The position numbers and the translations under genes are program-made. Below the pieces are notes generated by a model. The model made no database searches. It saw nothing but the letters and a program-made list of their open reading frames with translations, and was not told the origin of the DNA. Below are positions 18,237 through 27,661 of a stretch of 39,384 nt of DNA, piece after piece; position 1 is the first letter of the stretch, and each line of letters opens with the position of its first letter. The DNA comes from Lachnospiraceae bacterium (GTDB lineage: Bacteria > Bacillota > Clostridia > Lachnospirales > Lachnospiraceae): positions 1 to 39,384 of the forward strand of contig JAFSKT010000039.1 of assembly GCA_017448845.1 (NCBI GenBank). Direction: 5' to 3'.

Positions 18237-18266
18237 ACTATACGCTCATACAGTATCCTGTGGCAA
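18237..18266 (-). promoter_or_regulatory. SigA-like promoter of the secreted-protein gene
   Basis: On the minus strand TTGCCA (18261-18266) and TATAGT (18237-18242) are separated by 18 bases. The predicted start of transcription is about 18230, leaving a leader of about 105 bases to the start codon at 18126. Confidence 0.5.
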
Positions 18267-18283
18267 TATAAAACACTTAAAAA

Positions 18284-18524
18284 GCATTTCGGAATGTTTC
18301 AGAATGAAACGTTCTTTTACAGCCGACTCATTGATTAATTCCCGATCCCTGTTTATGCTTATTATGTCGGGAGTTGAATAAGAGTTGTCGTATTGCACTA
18401 TCGATTCCGGATCGTGCAATATGACAACTCGTACATTTTGATTCCGGAGAATTTCTGTATGTCAAATCATTTTGGGGAAACCCTTAGAACCCTCAGGACC
18501 GAACAATTCAAAGAAGAAATATAA
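18284..18524 (+). pseudogene. Truncated duplicate of the HTH-receiver regulator: promoter, leader hairpin and 15 codons
   Basis: Bases 18284-18503 match 29091-29310, with about nine of ten positions identical and no gaps seen by eye. The copy includes the tandem TTTC boxes, the promoter region, the 19-base-pair leader hairpin (18384-18428) and the ribosome binding site. It also has an ATG at 18459 followed by codons for MSNHFGETLRTLRTE. Similarity stops right after codon 15; the frame runs six more codons and ends at TAA 18522-18524. The product, if made, would be a 21-residue peptide with no complete HTH. The repeat is in the same orientation as the full copy, and the seven-gene signalling operon lies between the two. 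Confidence 0.85.
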
Positions 18525-18529
18525 AACCA

Positions 18530-18552
18530 GGCTCATTGTCAAAAAATGAGTC
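18530..18552 (-). terminator. Possible weak terminator of the signalling operon
   Basis: CTCATT (18532-18537) and AATGAG (18545-18550) form a short stem just beyond the stop of the last operon gene. On the minus strand it is followed by TGGTTTTAT, a poor T-tract. It could also serve the truncated plus-strand copy. Confidence 0.35.
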
Positions 18553-18566
18553 TTCTTTAATACGGA

Positions 18567-19337
18567 TCAGGAAAGCTTCTTATGAAGGAATCCCAGCAGG
18601 TCACCTCTGGGGGTGGTCTTCAGGATATAGCCGTCGGGCTTAAGCGCCATTACACGCCCGACAGCTTCCTTGGTCCCAACACCTGTAAGGAAGATTACCG
18701 GGATATGCTCTGTAGCCGGATCCTGACGGAGCATCTGCAGTACCTGAGGTCCATCAACTACAGGCATTTCATAATCCAGAAGGATTATATCCACCTGCTC
18801 GTTTTCAGGCACCTTTAATAAGAATGATATGGCCTGCATACCTGCAGTTACTATATCTACCTTGTAGATATCCTTTATCCACTCTCTCACCATTTTAGCG
18901 TAAGCAGGATCATCATCAACTATCAATATCCTTTTCTTCGGAGTAGAACCGGGCTGCTCATTTACAAGCTTATCCACCAGAGGGCAGAATTTCTCCATAT
19001 CTATGGGCTTATTAACCCACTCAAAAGAATTGATCTCAGGCAGCTTCATGGAAAGCTCCGCATGGAATATCATCTCCCCGAGAAGTATGAGATTGGTCTT
19101 CCGGGAAACAGCCATTTCAAGTATCTTTGAAAGGGTATTGATCCTCCGCTCATCCTCAGCGATATTTCCGGGAAGATACACTAAGAACAACGCCACATCC
19201 GAGGCATAGTTCTTTGCAAGATTGAATTCATCCGAAACTATCTCAACGTTATAGCCCAGCTCGATCAGCTTGTTTTCAATCCCCTTTACCACTACGCTGT
19301 ACTGATACATAAGTATCACGATCTTCTTTGCTCTCAT
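18567..19337 (-). CDS. Response regulator with two receiver domains, the first degenerate
   Basis: A 256-residue protein of two tandem CheY-like domains and no output domain. The second (about 136-256) has the acidic cluster DDD at 141-143, phosphoacceptor D188 in LLDYEMP, a Thr in FLTG and a Lys in LKTT. The first (about 5-128) keeps the fold pattern, but the phosphoacceptor position reads FLVYLP, so it should not be phosphorylated. It is the last gene of the signalling operon, 24 bases after the symporter gene, with AGGAGG upstream. It may receive phosphate from the hybrid kinases and HPt domain encoded upstream. Its 3' end reappears as a relic at 13290-13344. Confidence 0.87.
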   Translation of the reverse strand: MRAKKIVILMYQYSVVVKGIENKLIELGYNVEIVSDEFNLAKNYASDVALFLVYLPGNIAEDERRINTLSKILEMAVSRKTNLILLGEMIFHAELSMKLPEINSFEWVNKPIDMEKFCPLVDKLVNEQPGSTPKKRILIVDDDPAYAKMVREWIKDIYKVDIVTAGMQAISFLLKVPENEQVDIILLDYEMPVVDGPQVLQMLRQDPATEHIPVIFLTGVGTKEAVGRVMALKPDGYILKTTPRGDLLGFLHKKLS

Positions 19338-19361
19338 CAGACATCCTCCTTCATGTCAAAC

Positions 19362-20888
19362 TCAATCTATTCCCCGTTTGACAGCTTTTGCTGCATCATT
19401 CTGTATATCGGGATCATAGGACAGCATGGGCTCTATTTCCCTAAGCTTTATCCTGCGGTCCACATAGTTCCTTGTAAGCTTTATTATAAGCGGCGTCTGG
19501 ACAATGATCCCTATGAGGTTGGGGATCATCATAAGCCCATTAAAGGTGTCCGAGATATCCCATGCGAAACTGGATTCTATCACCGCTCCGAACACTATAA
19601 GTAAAATAAAGATAAAACGGTATATCCTGGCCCAGATAACTCCGAAAAGGTACTCCACTACCTTTGCGCCGTAATAGGACCAGCCCATTACCGTGGTAAA
19701 AGCAAAGAGAACGATCACCAATACCACAAACCATTCCCCGGGAACTCCAAGAGTGGAGCCGAAGGCCTTGGCCACAAGGGTAGAGTCATTAACCCCTTCT
19801 TTCACAAGACCTGTCTCAAGGTCGATGGCTCCGGAGCTTAAGACCACTATGGCAGTCATTGTACAGATGACTATGGTGTCAAGGAAAACCTCAGCCATTC
19901 CCCACATGCCCTGCCGTACCGGTTCCCTGACGCAGCTGTTGCTGTGTACCATTACAGAGGAACCGAGGCCTGCTTCATTGGAGAAAACTCCTCTCTTACA
20001 TCCGTTTTTTATCGTATTAAAGGCAACCTGTACCGCGGCACCGGCAGCACCGCCTTTCAGGGCGTCGGGACCCAGGGCAAACCTGAAGATCGACGAAAAC
20101 ACCATCGGGATATCCTTGTAATGCAAAGCTATCATGACTAAGCAGCCGATGATATACGCTATGGACATAAAGGGTATAAGCTTCTCGGAAACTGCAGCCA
20201 GCCTTCTGAATCCCCCAAGGATAATGATGGCAGCCGTCACCATCAGCACCATTCCTATAAGCCAGTTGATCTTCGGGGCTCCGAGGAACAGCTCGTGATC
20301 CATTCCCGAAAGGAAAGTGGACTCACAATTGATGGTTATCTTATTTATCTGTCCCATATTACCGATACCAAAGGAAGCTAATACGGTAAAGAGACAGAAC
20401 AGTATTCCAAGAAACCTTCCCAGGGTTTTACAGTGCTTTATGGAGCCCAGTCCGTCCTCAAGATAATACATGGGACCGCCTGACCAGGCACCCTCGGAAT
20501 TACGCCGTCTGAAATACAGTCCGAGAACATTCTCAGAGTATTTTACCATCATTCCCAAGAATGCCGCAATCCACATCCAGAGAACCGCTCCCGGTCCGCC
20601 TACACAGATAGCGGTAGAAACTCCCGCGATGTTTCCGGTACCGATGGTGGCGCAGAGCGCCGTACAAAAGGCCCTGAACTGGGAAAGGGCTCCCGCGTCA
20701 TTGATGATGCGGCCTTCGTTCTTCATTATCCCGAAAGTCTTTCCGAACCAGTGCCTTAAATGCGTGATCTGGAAAAATCCCGTGATCACGGTACATATAA
20801 CTCCCGTACCAAGAAGCAGAGAAAGCCCGAAAGTTCCCCATGCAAAGGAGTTAACTGTATCATTTATGCTTACGATCTTATCAAACAT
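19362..20888 (-). CDS. Sodium:alanine symporter (AGCS family)
   Basis: A 508-residue membrane protein that takes up alanine or glycine with Na+ (or H+). The AGCS signatures are clear: GTGNIAGVSTAI, GGPGAVLWMW, EGAWSGGPMYYLEDGLG and FSNEAGLGSS. About ten or eleven hydrophobic helices are visible, and length is normal for the family. It lies 13 bases after the preceding gene and 24 before the dual-receiver gene, inside a signalling operon, which is an unusual place for a housekeeping transporter. That position suggests that the operon senses or responds to amino-acid supply. Alanine is the family default; glycine or D-alanine uptake cannot be excluded. Confidence 0.93.
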   Translation of the reverse strand: MFDKIVSINDTVNSFAWGTFGLSLLLGTGVICTVITGFFQITHLRHWFGKTFGIMKNEGRIINDAGALSQFRAFCTALCATIGTGNIAGVSTAICVGGPGAVLWMWIAAFLGMMVKYSENVLGLYFRRRNSEGAWSGGPMYYLEDGLGSIKHCKTLGRFLGILFCLFTVLASFGIGNMGQINKITINCESTFLSGMDHELFLGAPKINWLIGMVLMVTAAIIILGGFRRLAAVSEKLIPFMSIAYIIGCLVMIALHYKDIPMVFSSIFRFALGPDALKGGAAGAAVQVAFNTIKNGCKRGVFSNEAGLGSSVMVHSNSCVREPVRQGMWGMAEVFLDTIVICTMTAIVVLSSGAIDLETGLVKEGVNDSTLVAKAFGSTLGVPGEWFVVLVIVLFAFTTVMGWSYYGAKVVEYLFGVIWARIYRFIFILLIVFGAVIESSFAWDISDTFNGLMMIPNLIGIIVQTPLIIKLTRNYVDRRIKLREIEPMLSYDPDIQNDAAKAVKRGID

Positions 20889-20901
20889 TTATCCGATTAT
20901 C

Positions 20902-21864
20902 TCAAAGGATCTCACAATATACCAGTGTCTGGTTTAAGAGCTGGTAAGCTACTTCGCCGAAGGTTATGGGTCCGGTATAGGGCGGTATCTTTTTCCCCTC
21001 CAGTTCCCCGTTCATATAGTTTAATATACAGTTAAAGCTTATAATGGGATCATGAGGTCCGGCAGCATCGATACTGCGTTTGAATTCCTCAGCATAATCC
21101 CCGACAGGCTTTGCAAAGCGGTACTCCACATCCTTGAATACCGGAGCATAGAAACTGACAGTGCCGTTTTCCACGGCCTTTATGGACGTATTTATATATG
21201 CGCCGTTATAGTCCGCTACCAGGGGCATCATGGCGTTGATCCCGTTCTTTTCAATATATTCCGACAGATTGATCTCCCTGCCGTCCACCGTGCATTTCCG
21301 GACGCTGAGCTCATTATCGGAAAAGCGGATCACCGGGTCGGACTTGTCATCGGTAAATATATTGATCATATTTATCATGGCACTCTTCCCTTCGGGAAGC
21401 TTTATGAACATTACCACGGCTCTGTCGGTATAAGCTTCTCCGCTCATTCCGTCATAAACCTTTGCCACACCTTCCTCGTCAAGCTTAAAGCCGGAGATCC
21501 AGCCCATTGTAGGATGCATGAGCAGTTCCTCCACTTCCGGAGCTTCCTTGGAATACTTTGTAATAACATCCGACCCGTAGGGCAGGATGATAAGGTTCAA
21601 TCCGTTATCAAAGCACTCCTCCACTATCTGAAAAACATTATATTTTCCGTAGGAAGTGATCCTTACATCTTCAGCAAATCCAAGCTCTGTCACAGATAGC
21701 CTGTCCTTTGTACATACGCCCCCGTCTTCGCCTATAAAATACGGTGTAGTTCCCCCTATCCATTTCCCTTTGGGAAGGGCGCTGAGCAGCGAATCGTCTC
21801 CTGCTATATGCAGTATCTTCCCCTCATTGATCAATGAAATCGTCTCTTCTAATGTGATAAGCAT
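20902..21864 (-). CDS. Unassigned protein, possibly FIST-like sensory protein
   Basis: A 320-residue soluble protein with no signal peptide or membrane segment. I do not recognise the family with confidence. Features include SALPKGKWIGGTTPYFI near the N-terminus and TFGEVAYQLLNQTLVY at the C-terminus. The latter recalls the GE(I/V)-type ending of FIST sensory domains, which are thought to bind small ligands such as amino acids, but this is a weak resemblance. The ATG at 21864 is preferred to the upstream frame opening at 21924, because AAAGGAGG lies seven bases before it. It follows the 72-residue gene by 22 bases and precedes the symporter. A ligand-sensing role for the neighbouring kinases is possible. 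Confidence 0.7.
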   Translation of the reverse strand: MLITLEETISLINEGKILHIAGDDSLLSALPKGKWIGGTTPYFIGEDGGVCTKDRLSVTELGFAEDVRITSYGKYNVFQIVEECFDNGLNLIILPYGSDVITKYSKEAPEVEELLMHPTMGWISGFKLDEEGVAKVYDGMSGEAYTDRAVVMFIKLPEGKSAMINMINIFTDDKSDPVIRFSDNELSVRKCTVDGREINLSEYIEKNGINAMMPLVADYNGAYINTSIKAVENGTVSFYAPVFKDVEYRFAKPVGDYAEEFKRSIDAAGPHDPIISFNCILNYMNGELEGKKIPPYTGPITFGEVAYQLLNQTLVYCEIL

Positions 21865-21886
21865 TCCCCAACCTCCTTTACCTCTC

Positions 21887-22105
21887 TTAAAGGGCAGCAA
21901 TATTGGCGAGATCCACCTTTGCAACTATAGGATACTTCGCCAGAAACGCATCCATCTCCTCCATGCAGGAACCCATACTCCCCGGGTCTGCCTGCAGCTT
22001 TTTCTGCATTTTGGTTATCAGCATATTAAATGCAAGGTTAGAAGATGAATACTTTAGCTCGCCTTTAAGGATCCTTTCGATCTTTTCCTGAACAGCAGCT
22101 TCCAT
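21887..22105 (-). CDS. Small helical protein of unknown function (72 aa)
   Basis: A short cytoplasmic protein with heptad-like helices in the first half (EAAVQEKIERILKGELK) and no Cys pair or membrane segment. A strong AAGGAGG lies seven bases before the ATG, and the spacing to both neighbours is operon-like, so I regard it as a real gene. It precedes the unassigned 320-residue protein by 22 bases. It may be a small partner of that protein or of the kinases. No family recognised. Confidence 0.7.
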   Translation of the reverse strand: MEAAVQEKIERILKGELKYSSSNLAFNMLITKMQKKLQADPGSMGSCMEEMDAFLAKYPIVAKVDLANIAAL

Positions 22106-22154
22106 TAAAAATCCTCCTTATCTGTAAACTGTTGTTTTCCGGGAAACAGTAAGC

Positions 22155-25100
22155 TTAAAGAGCCTCCAGTATTCCGTCATAATCCAGGGCATCTGCCTTT
22201 TCCCTGATCTTATCAAATCTTTCCTTTTCGGGATCCGGTATGGCGTAATCTTCCATCTCCTTCATGATCCCCTCGATCATATCACAGTCCATTCTCTCTG
22301 CCGCGCCGCGAAGCTCCTGGTAGACACTCTCGATCAAAGCCATATCCGCCATGGGTTTGTCCGAGGCCTCCGTGAAGATGGGCGAAAGGCTTTCTTTGAA
22401 GGACAGATAGTCTTCCATTGCAGAGGGATGGTTTTCCTTTATATATACGATATCCTTTCCCTTACCGGCATTTTCCAGGAGCTCGGCCTTATTCCCCAGG
22501 TCGAGGGCTCCCACAAGCCGTGCGGAGCTTTTTAATGCATGGATCTTTATGGTATAGTTGTCCCAGTCCTCAGTGTTGAAGCTTTCCTCAAGCTCCGCAT
22601 GTTTCTCTCCTATGGAATCATAGAATATCTTTAATACAGCCTTAAAAGCGTCGGGAGAACCGCTGTTTTTGATGGCGGCCTCTGTATCGATACAGCCTAT
22701 GTCATGATACCATTTATCCTCGGAAAGCTCCACCGATTCCTCTGCTTTTTCTTCCGGAACCGCTTCCCCGGGAACTGCTGCGGCATCCTCATTATCTTCT
22801 TCCGTATATTCTTCTGAATATTCCTCTGTTTCCTCGGGCTCGTCCTCTTCGTTTAAGCTGTCCTTTTCAGGCAATCCCCTATCTCTTACCGTACCCTCAA
22901 AGTACGAGGACAGGTTATAGGACTTATTCGATTTGAGAAAATAGAGGATTCCGAAGGTTCCGGGACCGCAGTTTGAAGAAATAGCCGCCGAAGCCTGCTG
23001 GAAAATAACATTTTCAAAGTATGCCGTCTTCCTTATCTCCTCTTCTATCCAGGCAAGGGTATTCCCGGGCACATCCACATAAGTGATGAAGACCACTTCG
23101 GGATCCGGAATGGTATCAGGGGGAAGGGCACTGTTAATATACTTTCTGTATGCTCTCTTTGTCCTTCCGAACCATACTCCTCCAAGTCCCACTTTGTCTT
23201 CCTTTATCCTTAAGGCAGGATGGATGTTAAGTGCCTCGGCAAACTTTCCGAAACGGCCGCTGATATGCCCTCTCCTTGCCATAAACTCTGTATTGTCTAT
23301 TACAAAGCTGCACTTCAGGCGGTGTTTCATCTGCTCTATCTCGGAAATGATTTCCTTTGCCGGAAGCCCCAGCTGTGAAAGCTTATATGCCATAAGCACC
23401 AGTATTCCTGTGGCGCTGGAAAGACAGCCGGAATTGATGACCGTAACATTATCAAAGGCCTTTGCCGCCTCTGAAGCCAGCGCCACCTCCTTACTCATGC
23501 TGGTAGTTATGGCTATATGGATAAGATGGTGTGCCTTCTTTAGGTTTTCAGCAAAGAAATCCGTGTATGCCTCTTCGTCCGGAGGTGATGAAACCGCATC
23601 CTTACCGGAGCTCATATGCCTTATCAGCTCATAGGCATCTAAGTTTACTCCATCCTTAAACACTCCTTCTTCCGTCTCAATGGTAAATGGTATGATGGGG
23701 ATACGGAGCTTCTTAACAATACTATCCGGCAGATCGCACATACTGGAAGCTGTGATAATGACCGGAGCCTTATCCCTGTATTTATCGGAAGTGCTTATTT
23801 CCTCACCTTCACCCATCATCACATTCTTTAAGATTACCTTTTCGGAAGAAATATTCTTTATCAGCACCTCTTCCATGGATTCAGCCGAAACGGGCTTCAC
23901 CAGATATCCGTCAAAACCGGCTAAGTTATATAACTCCCTGTTCTCGCTTCCCGCATTGGCGGTGAGTACGATAACCGGCGTATTCCTGTTCAGTCCTCCC
24001 TGCTGATCCCTTAAGAGCTCAAGGCATTCTATACCGTCCATCTCAGGCATCAGATGATCCATGAAGATAGAATCATAGTGATTCTTTAAGCACATATCCA
24101 GGGCTTCTTTTCCGCTCCGGGCCTTATCTATGCCCATATCGGTATCCTGAAGGAGTCTGGCCTCCACTTCAAGGTTCATCTCATTATCATCAACAATAAG
24201 GATCCTTGCCTCGGGAGCTAAGAAGCTGGTCTCATAGTTACTCCTTCTCACCATCTGCTGGTTATGGATGTTAAGCTCTCCGATCTTGTTGTGATCGGAA
24301 ACAAACTGCTTAATGGTCACCGTAAATGTGGACCCCTCGCCGTAAACACTGTTCACGGCTATATCTCCGCCCATCAGTTCCACCAGCTGTTTTACTATGC
24401 TGAGGCCCAGTCCGGTACCCTCTATATGTCTGTTCTTTCCTTCATCCACACGCTTGAAAGCATTGAAGAGATAAGGCAGATCCTCCTTCTTTATTCCCAT
24501 TCCGGTATCCGAGATGGAAATCCCCAGTTCCACGGTGTTTTCATCCAGATCACTGCTTTCAACCCTGAGCTCCACATGGCCTTCCTTTGTGTATTTCACC
24601 GCATTATTTAAGAGGTTTATGATGATCTGCTTAATACGTACCTCGTCTCCGTACAGTACGGTGGGAACTTCCGGATCCACGTTCACTTCAAATCCCAGAC
24701 CCTTATCATGGGCCCTGAGCCACATCATATTTACGATCTCAGAGAGCATGTCACCCACACGGTAATCCACCGGGACTATGTCCATGCTGCCTGCTTCGAT
24801 CTTTGAAAAATCAAGTATGTCATTTATAAGGGCCAGCAGCATCTTGCCTGCGCCCTGTATCCCCGCTGCATCTCTTACAATATCATCCGAAGCGCTTTCG
24901 TCCCGGAGTATGAGCTCATTGAGTCCGAGTATGGAATTGATGGGTGTCCGGATCTCGTGGCTCATGCTGGAAAAGAAACGGTTCTGGGAGCGTGTCAGTT
25001 CTTCCGCCCTCTCCGCCTCTTTTTTCGCACGTTTATTTTCCTCTGCTAAGAGAAGTCCCTGGGACCAGGTCATGCTGAAACATAAGATTCCCACTAAAAC

Positions 25101-25604
25101 CATGGAGATAAAGTTATCCACGTAGTACATTTCCACGGAATGCTGATAAACCAGGATCGGATTATAGTAAGCAATAAGATAGCAGCCCATGGTCAGACCG
25201 GTGATCAGGATGAACATCACATTACGCCATTTTCCCTCCAGCACCAGACCTACATAGATAAAGGCAAAGATTATCCATATGACGCCGCCGCCCTTTAATC
25301 CACCGCCAAAGAAAAACAGACCGGGAAGAATGAAAAATACAAGGCAGACCACAGTTATCTTTATGGCCGCCTTCAGCTTGTCAAGTTTCAGGCAGACTGC
25401 AGTACAGACGGGCACGAATACCAATGTGGCTGCAATGACGATCATCTCATTGATATTCTCATTCATTACGATATCGCCGATAAGGGCCATGGAGACCAGT
25501 ATCTCCGAAACAAATGACATGATAAGGAATATCCTTTCGTCTAAGGCTCTTTCGGGATCTTTTATGGCAGCAAAGGCAGTCTTAAAGAATTTAACTATAC
25601 TCAT
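22155..25604 (-). CDS. Hybrid histidine kinase with receiver, DegV and HPt domains
   Basis: A 1,149-residue protein. Residues 25-185 hold about six membrane helices. HisKA follows with H216 in SMSHEIRTP, then HATPase with LLNNAVKYTK, SDTGMG and GTGLGLS up to about 435. A receiver (466-580) has phosphoacceptor D516 and K570. Residues 613-892 match the DegV/FakB lipid-binding fold: IITASSMCDLP, a KDGVNLD segment, FMARRGHISGRFG and NCGPGTFGI. An acidic linker (about 905-962) leads to an HPt domain (970-1080) with H1022 in IHALKSS. A helical tail ends the protein. DegV proteins bind fatty acids. Two usual ligand positions look changed by eye (SSPPD for TSQPS, and NCGPG for HTGPG), so the ligand may differ. 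The start overlaps the previous kinase stop by four bases. Confidence 0.9.
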   Translation of the reverse strand: MSIVKFFKTAFAAIKDPERALDERIFLIMSFVSEILVSMALIGDIVMNENINEMIVIAATLVFVPVCTAVCLKLDKLKAAIKITVVCLVFFILPGLFFFGGGLKGGGVIWIIFAFIYVGLVLEGKWRNVMFILITGLTMGCYLIAYYNPILVYQHSVEMYYVDNFISMVLVGILCFSMTWSQGLLLAEENKRAKKEAERAEELTRSQNRFFSSMSHEIRTPINSILGLNELILRDESASDDIVRDAAGIQGAGKMLLALINDILDFSKIEAGSMDIVPVDYRVGDMLSEIVNMMWLRAHDKGLGFEVNVDPEVPTVLYGDEVRIKQIIINLLNNAVKYTKEGHVELRVESSDLDENTVELGISISDTGMGIKKEDLPYLFNAFKRVDEGKNRHIEGTGLGLSIVKQLVELMGGDIAVNSVYGEGSTFTVTIKQFVSDHNKIGELNIHNQQMVRRSNYETSFLAPEARILIVDDNEMNLEVEARLLQDTDMGIDKARSGKEALDMCLKNHYDSIFMDHLMPEMDGIECLELLRDQQGGLNRNTPVIVLTANAGSENRELYNLAGFDGYLVKPVSAESMEEVLIKNISSEKVILKNVMMGEGEEISTSDKYRDKAPVIITASSMCDLPDSIVKKLRIPIIPFTIETEEGVFKDGVNLDAYELIRHMSSGKDAVSSPPDEEAYTDFFAENLKKAHHLIHIAITTSMSKEVALASEAAKAFDNVTVINSGCLSSATGILVLMAYKLSQLGLPAKEIISEIEQMKHRLKCSFVIDNTEFMARRGHISGRFGKFAEALNIHPALRIKEDKVGLGGVWFGRTKRAYRKYINSALPPDTIPDPEVVFITYVDVPGNTLAWIEEEIRKTAYFENVIFQQASAAISSNCGPGTFGILYFLKSNKSYNLSSYFEGTVRDRGLPEKDSLNEEDEPEETEEYSEEYTEEDNEDAAAVPGEAVPEEKAEESVELSEDKWYHDIGCIDTEAAIKNSGSPDAFKAVLKIFYDSIGEKHAELEESFNTEDWDNYTIKIHALKSSARLVGALDLGNKAELLENAGKGKDIVYIKENHPSAMEDYLSFKESLSPIFTEASDKPMADMALIESVYQELRGAAERMDCDMIEGIMKEMEDYAIPDPEKERFDKIREKADALDYDGILEAL

Positions 25605-27661
25605 TTCGTTTCACCTCCCCTGCCAATATTGGATCCGCCAAGGACCCGGGATACAACCCTTTCAAAATCCGCTCTGTTTATGGGCTTGGCGATAAAACCG
25701 TCAAAGCCCTCCTTAATAAACATCTCTCTGGCTCCGGATACCACATTCGCGGTAAGGGCCACAACATTTATGCTCTTATCCAGCTCGGAGGCTGCGGTTT
25801 TTATCTGCTTCATAGCCTCCACTCCGTCCATTTCCGGCATCATATGATCCATGAAGATAATGTCATAATCATTTTCACGGTATTTACGGATAGCTTCCTT
25901 TCCGCTCCCCGCAGTCTCTACGATCATCTCGTAATCACGGAACAGCATGGCCGCCACAACCAGATTCATGGGCTCATCATCCACCACAAGAGCCTTAATA
26001 TCCTTAAATACAGGTCTTTCCACGCTTTCCTGGCCGTCTATATCCTTAACCTCATTTCCTTCATTCAATATCTTGATAACAGGATAAGCATACAGAGGTT
26101 TCGGCATAAGCATCACCCTGCTTTTTTCGGGAATGTTAAAATCAGGCGCGGCAGAAACAGCGATTATGATATCTTCTTTGGACAGCTCTTCGAAGTAACC
26201 GCGGTTCTCCTCATATTCCTCCTGACCCATAAATATATGACTCACATTGAGTTTTTCCTTTAACCGTTCCACTTCATAGACAGTTTCCGCAGAATACAGG
26301 GGAACTCCTATCCCCGCTGCAAGATTTGCGGCCATATTGCGGTAGAAATCACGGAGCCTCGGAACTTTGTATTTATCCGGCCTTACATGGAAAAGCACGG
26401 CTCCGTCAAAGGAATCCCTGAGTTTCATGCAGGGGGTGGGATCCACCACCTGCTGGGGAACGGTGACCCTTATGGTAGTTCCCATATGTTTCTCGCTTTC
26501 TATCTTAACGAAACCGCCCATCCTGTGGGCAAATCCATATACTATGAAAAGCCCCAGCCCGATGCCGCCGGAACTCCGGTTCCTCTTTTTATTTGCCTGA
26601 TACATTCCGTCAGTGATAAGACGCAGTGCATGTCTGTCCATGCCGATGCCGGTATCCGTAATTTCTATCACGAGATTCACCCCGTAGGGCATTTTTTCCG
26701 CGAACATCTTGACATAGATACCGCCGGCCCTGGTGAATTTCACCGCATTTTCCAGAAGATGGCGGAATATCTTATGGAGCTTTTTGATGTCTCCCTTAAG
26801 CATCCCGGGAACATTCGGGTCCAGATCCACCACCATCTCAAGATTTCCCGTTATATCGCTCATGCGGAAGCTGGTGACCACGTCATTTATAAGTGACGTG
26901 CTCATATAGTTTTCTTCCTCCAGGAAAATGCTGTCCTTTCTCTTACATTCCGTGTAGTCCTGGATATCCTCGATCTGATACGCAAGCCTCACTCCTGCAT
27001 TCTTTATGGAATCCGCCTCGTATCCCACCCCCTTCTTTATCAGGAGATCGGACATGCCGTTTACCACATTTACCGGGGTTCTCAATTCATGGGATATGTT
27101 GGAAAGGAAATCCTCCATACTGTTGTCATTGGCCTGTATCCGCACATCCCTTATGCGGTTCTCCTCTTCATCCTCCAGCCTGTCGTTTATGGATCTGGTG
27201 CTGAAATAATAGGCTAACAGCAGAATGGATATATGAAACAGGAGTCTTGCAACACTGAGTCTGTCAAATTTAACAGGCTCACCTCCCGGGAGGTTGATAA
27301 GATGTATGAAATACAGCGCAAAGCTCTCCATGAGAAGAACATTCATCATATAGATACGGTTTAAGATGGAGTAGGTCATCATCACTAAAACCGCTACTAC
27401 GCAGATATCTTCAAAACTTGTCTTCTGGACACCGTGATAGAAGACCAGCAGGCATGCACAGATAAAATAAAACATTTCACGGTGATCATCATCTATCTTT
27501 TCAGACAGGTTCACCCCCCACATGAAGATTGTTCCCATAAGGAGCACCGGGGGTACCCAGAATTCCCAGCCCAGCAGGATATTCACTAAGAGAAGTCCGA
27601 TGGATGCCAGCGAAGTTACTAAAACTATGAATTTTTCATTAGCCCTATGACTCATAATCAT
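25601..27661 (-). CDS. Hybrid histidine kinase with receiver domain
   Basis: A 686-residue protein with about six membrane helices in residues 10-155. A HisKA domain has H191 in NISHELRTPVNVV. The HATPase domain has LLENAVKFTRAGG, ITDTGIGMD and GGIGLGLFIV (to about 402). A middle region (about 415-540) has alternating strands and helices like a degenerate receiver. A C-terminal receiver has acidic residues DDE at 561-563, D605 in FMDHMMPEMDG and K659. There is no HPt domain; the one in the next protein could serve both. The gene overlaps both neighbours by four bases (ATGA junctions), so all three proteins should be made in similar amounts. The signal sensed is unknown, and there is no extracellular sensor domain. 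Confidence 0.93.
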   Translation of the reverse strand: MIMSHRANEKFIVLVTSLASIGLLLVNILLGWEFWVPPVLLMGTIFMWGVNLSEKIDDDHREMFYFICACLLVFYHGVQKTSFEDICVVAVLVMMTYSILNRIYMMNVLLMESFALYFIHLINLPGGEPVKFDRLSVARLLFHISILLLAYYFSTRSINDRLEDEEENRIRDVRIQANDNSMEDFLSNISHELRTPVNVVNGMSDLLIKKGVGYEADSIKNAGVRLAYQIEDIQDYTECKRKDSIFLEEENYMSTSLINDVVTSFRMSDITGNLEMVVDLDPNVPGMLKGDIKKLHKIFRHLLENAVKFTRAGGIYVKMFAEKMPYGVNLVIEITDTGIGMDRHALRLITDGMYQANKKRNRSSGGIGLGLFIVYGFAHRMGGFVKIESEKHMGTTIRVTVPQQVVDPTPCMKLRDSFDGAVLFHVRPDKYKVPRLRDFYRNMAANLAAGIGVPLYSAETVYEVERLKEKLNVSHIFMGQEEYEENRGYFEELSKEDIIIAVSAAPDFNIPEKSRVMLMPKPLYAYPVIKILNEGNEVKDIDGQESVERPVFKDIKALVVDDEPMNLVVAAMLFRDYEMIVETAGSGKEAIRKYRENDYDIIFMDHMMPEMDGVEAMKQIKTAASELDKSINVVALTANVVSGAREMFIKEGFDGFIAKPINRADFERVVSRVLGGSNIGRGGETK

